DNA from: Trypanosoma brucei gambiense DAL972
Lineage: Eukaryota > Euglenozoa > Kinetoplastea > Trypanosomatida > Trypanosomatidae
Direction of reading: 5' to 3'
DNA: 64,000 nucleotides
Assembly: GCF_000210295.1 (NCBI RefSeq)
Contig: NC_026741.1
Location: forward strand, 868,001 to 932,000
Part shown: positions 40,711 through 49,178 of the stretch, in pieces
Layout of the letters: every line of letters starts with the position of its first letter
Position numbering within the stretch: the stretch's first letter is position 1
The notes under the pieces: model-generated
The model's input: the letters and a program-made list of their open reading frames with translations, nothing else
Told to the model about the DNA's origin: nothing
Database searches by the model: none
Translations under genes and position numbers: made by a program

Positions 40711-42861
40711 TTACTGTTGCTCGCATGCCGGGATGCTGCGCAACCCATCGGATGCGTTCGTCTCATCCTTCGCGCCGTCCCCGTTGTCCGTAAGCCCCTT
40801 ATTAAGCCACGCAGCGAGTGGCCCCACCGCGTTGTCGTCCTTTACGAACGCAAAACATGCGCCGCGAGGAGCAGCTCCTCCTGCAGGGGCAGAAGCTGCG
40901 TCCTCACCGCCCTTTTTGCTTTTGTTCGTGTCGTTTGAAGAACCGGCGACCACGACGACTATGAGGCTGTTGTGCGGCGCTGCTTGAACAACTTGCATGA
41001 CGTGGCGATTGGTTTCATCAACTCGTTCCCTCTGCAGTTCCTCCCATGACGGGGTTTCCTCGTTCGCTACCTCAGCGTTTTTTGGCACAACGGTCTGGGT
41101 GAGTTGCACCCACGTCAAGGCATATGAAACTGCTACGTCATCACCTGCATCTTTTGGTGCATTACGACGCTTCTCTAAGCACCGTACTGCTTTCCGTACC
41201 GCGTCACCGTCGTGCCGTACGGGTACCGCATTAACTGCCACTCCCCCTTTACCCCTATTGTTAGGAACGATATCGCTAAGAACGCAGGCGTCGTCAAACA
41301 GGTTTAACTCAACGGAAATAGGTGAATTTACAGTGGGAGGACCACCCTGTCGCTCGTCACTGGCCTCCCCAGTCACTGACACCTCCTCCATAAGCTTCAA
41401 TACGTTTACTCTCGTGTGCAGCCCGAAGTCCGGGCCATGCTGCATCTTTAGGTACACCAGCTCCGCACTGGTACAAGCATCTATCTCACTGTCGTGTGAG
41501 CCCTGTTGAATGCTTTTCTTTAGGTATCGCAAAGCAAGGTACCTTAAAGAGTTTTTACAGGGTAGCCCGCTCGGGTGCGGAAACAAATAAGCGGTGTCCA
41601 ACAGCCAGCAGTTGGGCAGCATTTTACATGCACGCAAGTCGTTTTCAAGGCTATGACCAACAAGAAAGGCGTCCTTTGTGACGTACCGCTTGAGTTTCTG
41701 CTGACAGTCCTTCAACGTGGTAGTCACGCCCTCGAGCATACCACTGTCGATGCCACTAAATCGTGTAACGTAGTCAACCACTTCTTCGTCTGGCTTCACC
41801 AAAGTGTCCACAACGACACTGGACGCACGCACATCAACAAGCGTGACGCGTGCCAGGGCACTCACATTGTTTTTTACGAGTACCATTTCACAGTCAAGGG
41901 CGAAAACGTTCGGAAGTGAGTTTTTTGTTTTGTCTGCACAATTTGCATCCGCTGCACTGCCGACTGCATTAAAAAATTCCCATGTAGACGGCTCATCATG
42001 GTCCGGTACCCCCACGGCAAAGCCTAAAGCTTCTAAAGTCGCTTTATCTCTCTCAAGAGAAAGTGCATACTTTAAAAGCAGATCTCGGTCATCCCACAAC
42101 GACGGTCCTCCGCCAGGTGGTGATGATAACACCTTCAAAGACTCAAGGGGTGTTGGGAGTTTGTCGTCACTCTGAGCGCTACTGGTGTTTGACGTGCCAT
42201 TAGCTATTGTTAGTGCCCGATTAAAAAGCGCCCCCACCCCTCTGGGTGCAGATGAATCGGTTCCGCTACTTCTATTCTCTCCCTTAGTTGCAGCCGCACG
42301 GGCGCCATTGCTCTGCTGTTCACCTTCCTGTGAGTGCTGCCCTCCCACTGGTGTTGCGGGTTTGCCGCCTCGCCAAAATATATCCCGCTCGACTCTCGAG
42401 TTACCCTCTTGCACAATCATAGGTGCGAACTGCACGCCGCATTCCGGTCGGGCCCAGCACTGCTGTTGGCGTATTGGGCACAACATTGCCCGACCAATGC
42501 TCTCTGAACATTGTCTTTCCACCGTATTTCGTTGTGTCGCACCCTTTTCGTCATTACCTTCTCGTGGCCGCTTTCCGTTCTTTCCTTTTAACGAGGACTT
42601 GTTGCCCTGTGCTCCGTTGGCTGTGTTTTGGATTGCGGGAGCAGCGGTTGCGCCCAGTAGCATTTCATCGTGTGTCCACCCATTCACGTATAAGACAACA
42701 ACATCGCGGAGTTTCGATCTGTTCTTGACGAAAATTACACGCGGGCCTTCAACGAGCGGTACCGGTGATGGTACTGACCACAACAGCAGTGTGCCAATAT
42801 CACGAGGATAAAAACAGCCACCGCGCCGCTTTTCTGCGGCGGGTTGGAAGTAAATCTCCAC
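40711..42861 (-). CDS. REX-type DEDDh 3'-5' RNA exonuclease (5' end frameshifted)
   Basis: The exonuclease domain is clear: ALDCEMV (first Asp and Glu), VGHSLENDL (Asp), and GSHDSEIDA (His and last Asp), giving the DEDDh set about 320-465 in this frame. Relatives (yeast Rex1/Rex3/Rex4, human REXO1/REXO5) trim 3' ends of rRNA, snRNA and tRNA in the nucleus. The C-terminal ~200 residues resemble an RNA-recognition-like region and end in low-complexity Gly/Asp. The frame shown has no ATG at its start: it stays open to 42957, where TGA lies at 42958-42960, and its first internal ATG is at 42663, after conserved-looking residues (VEGPRVIFVKNRSKLRDVVV). The likely true start is ATG 43079 in another frame, see the next entry. 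Boundary at the N-terminus is therefore uncertain. Confidence 0.8.
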   Translation of the reverse strand: MEIYFQPAAEKRRGGCFYPRDIGTLLLWSVPSPVPLVEGPRVIFVKNRSKLRDVVVLYVNGWTHDEMLLGATAAPAIQNTANGAQGNKSSLKGKNGKRPREGNDEKGATQRNTVERQCSESIGRAMLCPIRQQQCWARPECGVQFAPMIVQEGNSRVERDIFWRGGKPATPVGGQHSQEGEQQSNGARAAATKGENRSSGTDSSAPRGVGALFNRALTIANGTSNTSSAQSDDKLPTPLESLKVLSSPPGGGPSLWDDRDLLLKYALSLERDKATLEALGFAVGVPDHDEPSTWEFFNAVGSAADANCADKTKNSLPNVFALDCEMVLVKNNVSALARVTLVDVRASSVVVDTLVKPDEEVVDYVTRFSGIDSGMLEGVTTTLKDCQQKLKRYVTKDAFLVGHSLENDLRACKMLPNCWLLDTAYLFPHPSGLPCKNSLRYLALRYLKKSIQQGSHDSEIDACTSAELVYLKMQHGPDFGLHTRVNVLKLMEEVSVTGEASDERQGGPPTVNSPISVELNLFDDACVLSDIVPNNRGKGGVAVNAVPVRHDGDAVRKAVRCLEKRRNAPKDAGDDVAVSYALTWVQLTQTVVPKNAEVANEETPSWEELQRERVDETNRHVMQVVQAAPHNSLIVVVVAGSSNDTNKSKKGGEDAASAPAGGAAPRGACFAFVKDDNAVGPLAAWLNKGLTDNGDGAKDETNASDGLRSIPACEQQ

Positions 42862-43079
42862 AGTGCTGAAGTGCTCGGTGATAGCAGCAGCAACGCCCTT
42901 TTCCCCATCCTTTTCTCCTTCTTGTGACTGCAGTGGTTGTGCTTCGAAGTGTTTGGCTCACCTGCAGCGTTCATCACACCTTCAACAGGTGCTTCGCGAG
43001 CACCCTCATTACTTCCCGTTGTTGCATCTGACCCTCCTGGTCGCTTTACTGTGGAAGCTGAACACTTTCGGCGTCCCAT
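42862..43079 (-). CDS. Probable N-terminal part of the REX-type exonuclease, in a different frame
   Basis: ATG 43079 is the first ATG after the predicted splice acceptor at 43199 and opens a basic, nuclear-type sequence (MGRRKCSASTVKRPGG...). In that frame translation continues past the exonuclease frame to a stop at 42735 through implausible residues. At GGTGAGCC (about 42955-42962) the two frames can be joined by a single-base change, giving AAGE followed by KHFEAQPLQSQEG and on into ITEHFSTVEIYFQP. This is either a sequencing or assembly error, a strain-specific break, or true frameshifting; the first seems simplest. Confidence 0.55.
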
Positions 43080-43732
43080 GAAGTCCTTTCCCTTCGTTAC
43101 TCTCCTTTGATGTATGAGCCGCTACTTGATGATGGATAGTGCTCGGATCGGTACCAACACCTGCCACAGGAGCAGTGATAGCTTACGGTGTTGTGATACT
43201 TAAAAAAAAAAAACAAGCGATCTCGACACAACGCAACTTCTCCACAGGTGGCTCACTTTTTTTGTTGTTGTTGTTGTGCGTACAAACGCAATCAGGTGAG
43301 AAAAAGGGATGCTTCTAAGGCTAGGCAGTTCTTTTACTTCCAGTGTCCTTTCCCGCCGTGCGTAATGCCTTGTGTGTATACGTCAATGAATAGCAACAAC
43401 AGCAACAAAAGACAGAGAGGTATCAAGGATAAAAGAGCTGCACCACCAAAGTGAAGGATAACAAAGCACCACCACGAAACAGTTGCGACAACCCACTGGC
43501 AACACGAAAAGATTTGAAGTGCAAAAAAGAAAAAAAATGAAGTTCGAAGGCATTCAAAGGAAAGCATCGTTTTTTTTCTTTTCTTCTTCAGAGTTCTCTC
43601 AAGGAGGGGGGGGGGAACCACGAAGGCGGTAAGGAAACGATTGTAATTGTAAGAAGAAACTTAGAAAGTTATAAAACGCTGTTTGGATAAAGCAAAACGG
43701 AAATTATCCGCCCTTATATAGCATTCGGCCGA
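43080..43732. other. Spacer upstream of the exonuclease
   Basis: Leader and acceptor of the exonuclease gene and 3' untranslated region of the 364-residue gene. A G homopolymer lies at about 43606-43615. No gene seen. Confidence 0.6.
43199..43215 (-). promoter_or_regulatory. Predicted trans-splice acceptor for the exonuclease gene
   Basis: Minus-strand T run (43201-43213) directly followed by AAG, AG at 43200-43199, 120 nt before ATG 43079 with no ATG in between. Confidence 0.55.
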
Positions 43733-44827
43733 TCAGATAGTCAGTGGGTTTCGCCACTGCGCACCACCGGGATTTTCTCCTGCTGGTGACTTACTGCGGC
43801 GTTCCCCGAGTTGTGGGGCCTCCGAGTCCGGGGCTCGACGTTCGCTTTTGGAAGCAGCCCGCTTTCCTGACGCACGGGACCGCTTGCTGTTGTTCCTCTT
43901 TTTCTCCTTATCAGCCTTCTTATTCTTCTTTTTATCTTTACTTGAAGACTTCATGGAGGAGCTTCCTTTGGATGAGCTCCGACGGAGCGAGTCGTGGCGG
44001 CTTACATTGCTACTACCGGCACCATCCTCGTTAAGAAAGAGGGAACCCTTTTCATCTCCTCTGCTCCTCCTAGAAATCGCGCCGAGGCCAGCCACAATAC
44101 TATACATCCAAAGCTGCTCGATGCGCGTCATAAGCAACACTAACACTATTGCTCCAAACATCCAACCGCAGTCCGCCGCGGTTATAAAAATGTTGGAATC
44201 GATGCCAGTAAAAAAAGCCATAGACTCGTAGTAGTACATAACGGGGAGTGGGGGTCCTTTCGCCATGTCATAAGCGGCGTAAAGTGTGTAACTGACTCCA
44301 GAGGCTGAGTTGGTCATTTCACCCCCTTTACCTGCTTTCTGCGCTACATAGGCAAGAAGATGTTGTGCTGCCCACCCTGGCATAGATACAACTGCTGCCA
44401 CGTAAAATTTTCCGGATCGAATACTACTATTTACCAGTCCCTCAGATGAAAAGGAACTTGTGCCCCGGCGAAACTTAAACAAACCGCTACTATTCTTATG
44501 ACCGAAGAGCCGGTCCAATCCCCTTTCAATATCACCGCTGGACAACGGGTACGCGTTGCCCCTCTTTTTCCCTGATTTGGTTGTGAGCCACAACTCAACA
44601 TCCACGACATCAATGGCTGTGTAGAGGCAGTTGGGGAGAAGATAATCGCCAAAACAAACACATTGGCACCGCGGGTTCTCCCTCTCCACCACGCCGTAAT
44701 GACAATCACATGTTGGCTGGGCATAAGGTCTGGGAGGTGAGAATACGAAGCCAACGAGGCACACCATGCAAATAGCCTGAACAACAAAACAAATTTGTAG
44801 GCGTTTACCGCCACAGCATGCTTTCAT
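43733..44827 (-). CDS. Membrane protein with Cys-rich ectodomain and basic cytosolic tail
   Basis: 364 residues, no family recognised. A hydrophobic signal or anchor (about 10-30) is followed by a short Cys-rich module (CDCHYGV, then CQCVCFGDYLLPNC, about 40-67) that looks EGF-like. A mixed luminal or extracellular region contains possible N-glycosylation sites (NSS at 112 and 133). A second hydrophobic segment (about 218-250, MFGAIVLVLLM) leads into a Ser/Lys/Arg-rich tail (about 253-364) with KDKKKNKKADKEKK and an RRSKSP motif. Suggests a type I protein of the surface or endomembrane system, or a two-span protein if the first segment is not cleaved. ATG 44827; coding-strand pyrimidine tract at about 45165-45240 with AG near 45147 may splice it. 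Confidence 0.8.
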   Translation of the reverse strand: MKACCGGKRLQICFVVQAICMVCLVGFVFSPPRPYAQPTCDCHYGVVERENPRCQCVCFGDYLLPNCLYTAIDVVDVELWLTTKSGKKRGNAYPLSSGDIERGLDRLFGHKNSSGLFKFRRGTSSFSSEGLVNSSIRSGKFYVAAVVSMPGWAAQHLLAYVAQKAGKGGEMTNSASGVSYTLYAAYDMAKGPPLPVMYYYESMAFFTGIDSNIFITAADCGWMFGAIVLVLLMTRIEQLWMYSIVAGLGAISRRSRGDEKGSLFLNEDGAGSSNVSRHDSLRRSSSKGSSSMKSSSKDKKKNKKADKEKKRNNSKRSRASGKRAASKSERRAPDSEAPQLGERRSKSPAGENPGGAQWRNPLTI

Positions 44828-45245
44828 CTAAATTAGTGACTGGTTGCCTCCTAACTATCTAAATGCTTCCTTGATCCCACCGTGTCACTATTTGATCGCC
44901 TTTTCGTCTCGTCTTTAAGAGAATATCCTTTTCGTTGGTTTGTGGCTCCTTGTACGTTTGTCTTTTTAGCTCTCCACCCCTTCCCTGCCTTCACCTTAAA
45001 AAAAAAAACTTTCCGCAATGCGGGCCGCTTTTTGTTTTTGTTGTTGTCTCTGCCCTGTAATGGCGTTTTCCCGCAGCTGACTGTTTTCCTGCGGCGCCAG
45101 GGTTAACAATAATAAAGGAAACAAGGACAGACGGCAACGGGGGAACCTTCAAGGATACGGATGAAAGTTATAAGTAAAAAGGGGGGAAAAGAGGGGAGTT
45201 GAAATGAAAAGAAAACAAATACAATTACAAATCCGGAAGCACAAC

Positions 45246-45248
<3 letters not shown>

Positions 45249-45290
<42 letters not shown>
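45249..45290. repeat. Composite CA then TA microsatellite
   Basis: CA tract (45249-45272) passes directly into a TA tract (45273-45290). Confidence 0.9.
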
Positions 45291-45638
45291 GTTGTTTTTT
45301 TTCATCAAAGTAACGCAGGGAGAGGGAACAGAAACGACTAAGACGACAAGCATCAATCTCAACCTCTTTCAAAGCAATGCAGACATTATCCTCTGCTATT
45401 CGTAAGTAAGTGCAAATGTACTTCCTTCCACCACCCCAAGGGGGGAAAAAAAACAATCTATTCCCCTTCTTTTCCTGTAGTCTTACATCCTCTTTTCCTT
45501 TTTTTTTTGCATACGCTGAATGCACACCAGATAATCGAGGGAGTAAAGGTATGAGGGGGAGGTGGAGTATGACCACCTCTTTTTTTTTCCCCCTCTCTGT
45601 CTTTTTTACTTCAAGAATATTTATAAAACAATATTTAA

Positions 45639-45663
45639 GTATATATATATATATATATATATG
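45639..45663. repeat. AT microsatellite
   Basis: Pure AT dinucleotide tract in the spacer. Confidence 0.9.
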
Positions 45664-46251
45664 AGGCGGTGGGGGACGTAATGCTGTTGGCTCGATCAAA
45701 GCAATACCAGCTGTCGTAACTGTCATCGTAATTGCGTGGCTCAAACCCTAAAACAATTTATTTTTCCTTCCCCCTCCCCCCCTCCTTAAGGATAATTTGT
45801 TGGATAAATTTAATGCGCACACGCCCTCTGCGGTTTGTAAAGGAGCATTCGAGACACCTTTTAATATTGCAGAAATAGTGGTTGCATCGTGAAGCAATCA
45901 TAGAAGAGGAATGGGGTGGGAGGGGGAAAAAAAGCAAGAAAAAAAAGTAAATTCGTGGGTCAAAGCTAATGAGGAGAGAAAGCAAAGAGATAAAGGTATA
46001 AAAATGTTGGGAAAAGTAGAAATAAAGGAGTGAGTGGAAGATCCCTCCTCTTCCTTCCTTCTTTTTTTGTTTTTTTTTGTCAAAGAAGAAAAAAAAAACT
46101 TAATTAGTGAGCGCTTACGCTAACGCAATCAGTGCTAAAATCCCAACCATATCCCTAAAACCATATATGCACTCACCACCACCAGAAACCCCCCCTCCTC
46201 CCCAATTGAGCAACCAAAGCAAACTTCCAAAGCCCACACTGTGGAGGGAGT

Positions 46252-46638
46252 TTAACTCTTATTAGCTATTACCTGTCCAACTATATTCATAATACTAAGC
46301 ACGATCATAAATACACCAATAATGCAACTCGCCACTTCCTCCCCCAGCAGCAAACCACCCATGAATAAATAAAGAAAAGCACGGCCAACATATGATAGGA
46401 GAAACTTTACCATTTCATTGTGTTCCATCATTCCCAATTCAGCCGACGGCATGATCACAGCAAAGAAAGTCACATATAAGCGCGCTATGAAAACGCGGGC
46501 TGCGTCAATATTCTCCACGGTATACCACATAACTTTGTATAATGTCATTGTACCACTGGCAGCGGCACCAACAATACCCATAATCATCAATGCCAGTTGG
46601 AAACTATTTTTGCCGCTCATAGGTTGCAAGTCACTCAT
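46252..46638 (-). CDS. COPI-associated (TVP15-like) Golgi membrane protein
   Basis: 128 residues with four hydrophobic segments (about 14-36, 46-66, 81-100 and 104-124). The order of motifs, RLYVTFFAVIMPSAELG followed by FLLSYVGRAFLYLFMGGLLLG, is what I expect for the COPI-associated family that includes yeast Tvp15. Members are small tetraspan proteins of the Golgi and endosomes found with COPI vesicles; their exact role is not established. The start is ATG 46638 with another ATG six codons on. A coding-strand pyrimidine tract at about 46790-46810 is the nearest splice signal. Family call by pattern only. Confidence 0.75.
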   Translation of the reverse strand: MSDLQPMSGKNSFQLALMIMGIVGAAASGTMTLYKVMWYTVENIDAARVFIARLYVTFFAVIMPSAELGMMEHNEMVKFLLSYVGRAFLYLFMGGLLLGEEVASCIIGVFMIVLSIMNIVGQVIANKS

Positions 46639-47222
46639 TTTAACTCAGCCACAGTTGGTATGCACAATATTTTGTCCCTTGTGTGATGTCACGCTCTTAA
46701 TACCCCTTTTCTTTTTTTCTTTATTATTATTATTATTAATTAATTTATTTATTTTTTCCAATCAAATGGTTCTCTTGTTTTTTCAGTACAAAAAAAAAAA
46801 GAAGAAATCCAATTCCTCACTGGTCCACTATATATATATATATATACGCGCACCTATTAATATTAATTTATTTAAGTTCACTTATGGATAAATGAGTTAT
46901 TCAGAGGACACGGTTTTTCTTCTTCTGTGTGTCTGTTGGTCGTTTATGTCACCACACTAACTATTTTTTTTTAGTGGTTGTTGGCTTTTTTATTCTATAT
47001 ATTTTAAATTCTAATGCTTGTTAATTTCATTCAAAAAAAGTTAAATTAAACAAATAAGGAAACACAGTACAAAAAAAACAAAAAATAACATTCATGGAAG
47101 AGAAACGAGCAAATAACAATAGTAATGGCAATAGAAGTGTGAATATAACATTCATCCAAAACACAGACACCACGCAATCAACTGAGAAAAAAAAAATGGA
47201 AGAAACTCGTGCAAATGAATAC
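46639..47222. other. Spacer
   Basis: AT-rich, with an AT tract near 46831-46846 and ATT triplets near 46721-46755. No gene seen. Confidence 0.6.
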
Positions 47223-48032
47223 TTACGGGGATGTGCAAGAAGAAGGAGTCCCGCCATTATTATTGTTATTACCGTCTTTTGAAAGAACAGCTTCCCATGA
47301 AGTTGCTATGCCCTCTACAGTTTCCGCGAGTGGCTTCCGGCGTTCCTCCTCGCGACGCTTCAACGCTTCCGCCACACATTCACCCATCATATCCTCAATT
47401 ACGGAACGTTTAACCACTCCATCAATGATTACCTTTTGTTGCCGTTTGCTTTTCTTAAACATGTTGTATTGATCGTTCAAAAAGGCGGCGAGACGAGCCT
47501 CACGTTTACTGAGACCCCGGAAAGATGGCGAATAAACATATACCGTTATCCTCGTCCCTTCCCAAGTTACGTTTGGGTACTTGTCGCTTCCGTAACAAAA
47601 GGCCCACAGACGGCCCATGAAAAGATACGCGTCGCGAAAATTAGCGAAATCAAAATCGCGCTTTAGCGCCCCCTCACCGGTAAAAATGGTCAGTGGGGCG
47701 GGACCCATTTCTTCTTTTTCTTCTTTTCGAACATCAGCTCCTTCAGCATCGGCATCGGCATCAACACACGGAAAACATTCATCCACCGGCACCCAACCTT
47801 TCACGCTCTTCAGAAAATCCTCCACTTCATCTTCCCGCATCCTCCGCTCATGACGGGCGTAAGAGGCCCCATGCTGAGGGTTGGAGTTGTGAAAAATGTT
47901 AAAACCATAATCCCCTTTGCAACGGCGTGTGGAAACATCACTTGTGCGGATATTTCCCAAACATCCGCGCGCAGTCGCCATACAACAAGAGCGGCGCATG
48001 TGCAAATGAGTGTGAGATGTTAGCACATTCAT
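47223..48032 (-). CDS. Pterin-4a-carbinolamine dehydratase-like protein lacking catalytic histidines
   Basis: 269 residues from ATG 48032. The core (about 114-188) follows the PCD/DCoH pattern: LTIFTGEGALKRDFDFANFRDAYLFMGRLWAF, then YPNVTWEGTRITVYVYSP and GLSKREARLAAFLN. In active enzymes the middle motif carries two adjacent His and a later Thr-His; here these places read DKYP and SPS, so dehydratase activity is unlikely. The N-terminus (MNVLTSHTHLHMRRSCC) is basic and could be a mitochondrial presequence; the C-terminal third is charged, ending in an Asn run. Earlier in-frame ATGs exist at 48122 and 48179, but the pyrimidine tract at 48123-48145 and AG at 48100-48099 make 48032 the first ATG after splicing. 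A structural or RNP role is possible. Confidence 0.75.
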   Translation of the reverse strand: MNVLTSHTHLHMRRSCCMATARGCLGNIRTSDVSTRRCKGDYGFNIFHNSNPQHGASYARHERRMREDEVEDFLKSVKGWVPVDECFPCVDADADAEGADVRKEEKEEMGPAPLTIFTGEGALKRDFDFANFRDAYLFMGRLWAFCYGSDKYPNVTWEGTRITVYVYSPSFRGLSKREARLAAFLNDQYNMFKKSKRQQKVIIDGVVKRSVIEDMMGECVAEALKRREEERRKPLAETVEGIATSWEAVLSKDGNNNNNGGTPSSCTSP

Positions 48033-48098
48033 AACGCGAGTAAAAGCACTGTACCTAAGCAACTTTTTCTTTTTGATTTGGGCTCTGTACAAAGCGCC

Positions 48099-48145
48099 CT
48101 TTCGTTCCCGACGAGAGCACATGAAAGAAGACGAAGAAAGAAGCT
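48099..48145 (-). promoter_or_regulatory. Predicted trans-splice acceptor for PCD-like gene
   Basis: Minus-strand T/C tract (48123-48145) with the first AG at 48100-48099; first ATG after it is at 48032. Confidence 0.5.
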
Positions 48146-48720
48146 GTGTGGTTAAACTGGAAAGGCACTTGAGTATCATATATATATATATAAAGACACA
48201 CACACGCCCTGCAAACGTGTAAGTTGACGAAAACCACGACTCAAAACTTCGTCCCTGTTTGGTAGTATTAATAACTTTTTTTTTAAAAAACGTGCATCAA
48301 GGGAAATATTTGAACCCGCGCGCACTCCGGCACCTCGTGCCGGCGTTATTCTTACTTAACGTGTGCCTGATAGTTGTTTTTTTTTTTTACTTCGCTGGAG
48401 CCGTTCTTTGCTTCCTTCCCTCCCTTCTCTCGCTGTCTCATCTCCTTTCATTTCTCGCATGTCATAACAAAATCCGTAGAGTCACATGCTCAAAAAGAAA
48501 ACAAAAAAAAAGAAGCAAAGAACCGAAGAAAACACAACAACCGAAAACTAATGGAGTGGAATGATGCTTCAATTGTAAAACTCAAATCAGCAGAAGCACA
48601 CATGAACCCTCCCGTAAAGTCACCGCTTCCCCACCATCTGCTACTCATTCCATTCCCTTTTTTTCCCCCTACTCTTGTCGTTCACAAACATAAGCCAGGC
48701 AAACACAGGCATAAAGTGGG

Positions 48721-48723
<3 letters not shown>

Positions 48724-48763
<40 letters not shown>
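48724..48763. repeat. TA microsatellite (40 bp)
   Basis: The longest pure dinucleotide tract in the window. Confidence 0.95.
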
Positions 48764-48766
<3 letters not shown>

Positions 48767-49178
48767 GAAACAAAATCCACATATCAACTTACCTTCATCA
48801 GGTATTGCGTCCTTCTTTCCCCCTTTCCAAAAGCATGCTGCGTTAACCATATTTCGACTTATTTCCCACCGCAACCTCAAACGAACACACCTCAATAATC
48901 CAACCAGTGACGTTACGTCCCCCGTCACCCCGCATGGCACCGCAGGAACGCTGGCCTCAGTGCTAAACTCAACTTCACGAGCGATTTGCAAAAGCGGGGT
49001 TGCCGTGCTAAACAAAAAAAAATTCCGAAGGGAAAATGACAAGAACGTAAGAAAGAAAAGGGTGCACGGCAACATACGAAATGCATGAACAGATAGTCCT
49101 ACGTATATGTGTACGCGCGACCGCGTGTGAATGTGAATGTACTCAAACTTGGATGGTGTGTGTGTTCGTGTGGAAATC

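Larger units (their letters stand above)
44828..46251. other. 1.4-kb spacer with microsatellites
   Basis: Contains the leader and splice region of the 364-residue gene, the microsatellites listed separately and the 3' untranslated region of the COPI-associated gene. A 213-codon frame at 45103-45744 translates the repeats and is not credible. Confidence 0.65.
48033..49178. other. Spacer between NOP56 and PCD-like genes
   Basis: NOP56 3' untranslated region and PCD-like splice region. Contains TA tracts at 48177-48192 and 48724-48763. No convincing gene. Confidence 0.6.

Noticed and set aside
45103..45744. 213-codon minus-strand frame
   Set aside because: Translates CA and AT microsatellites into Cys-Val and Tyr-Ile runs and does not resemble a protein.
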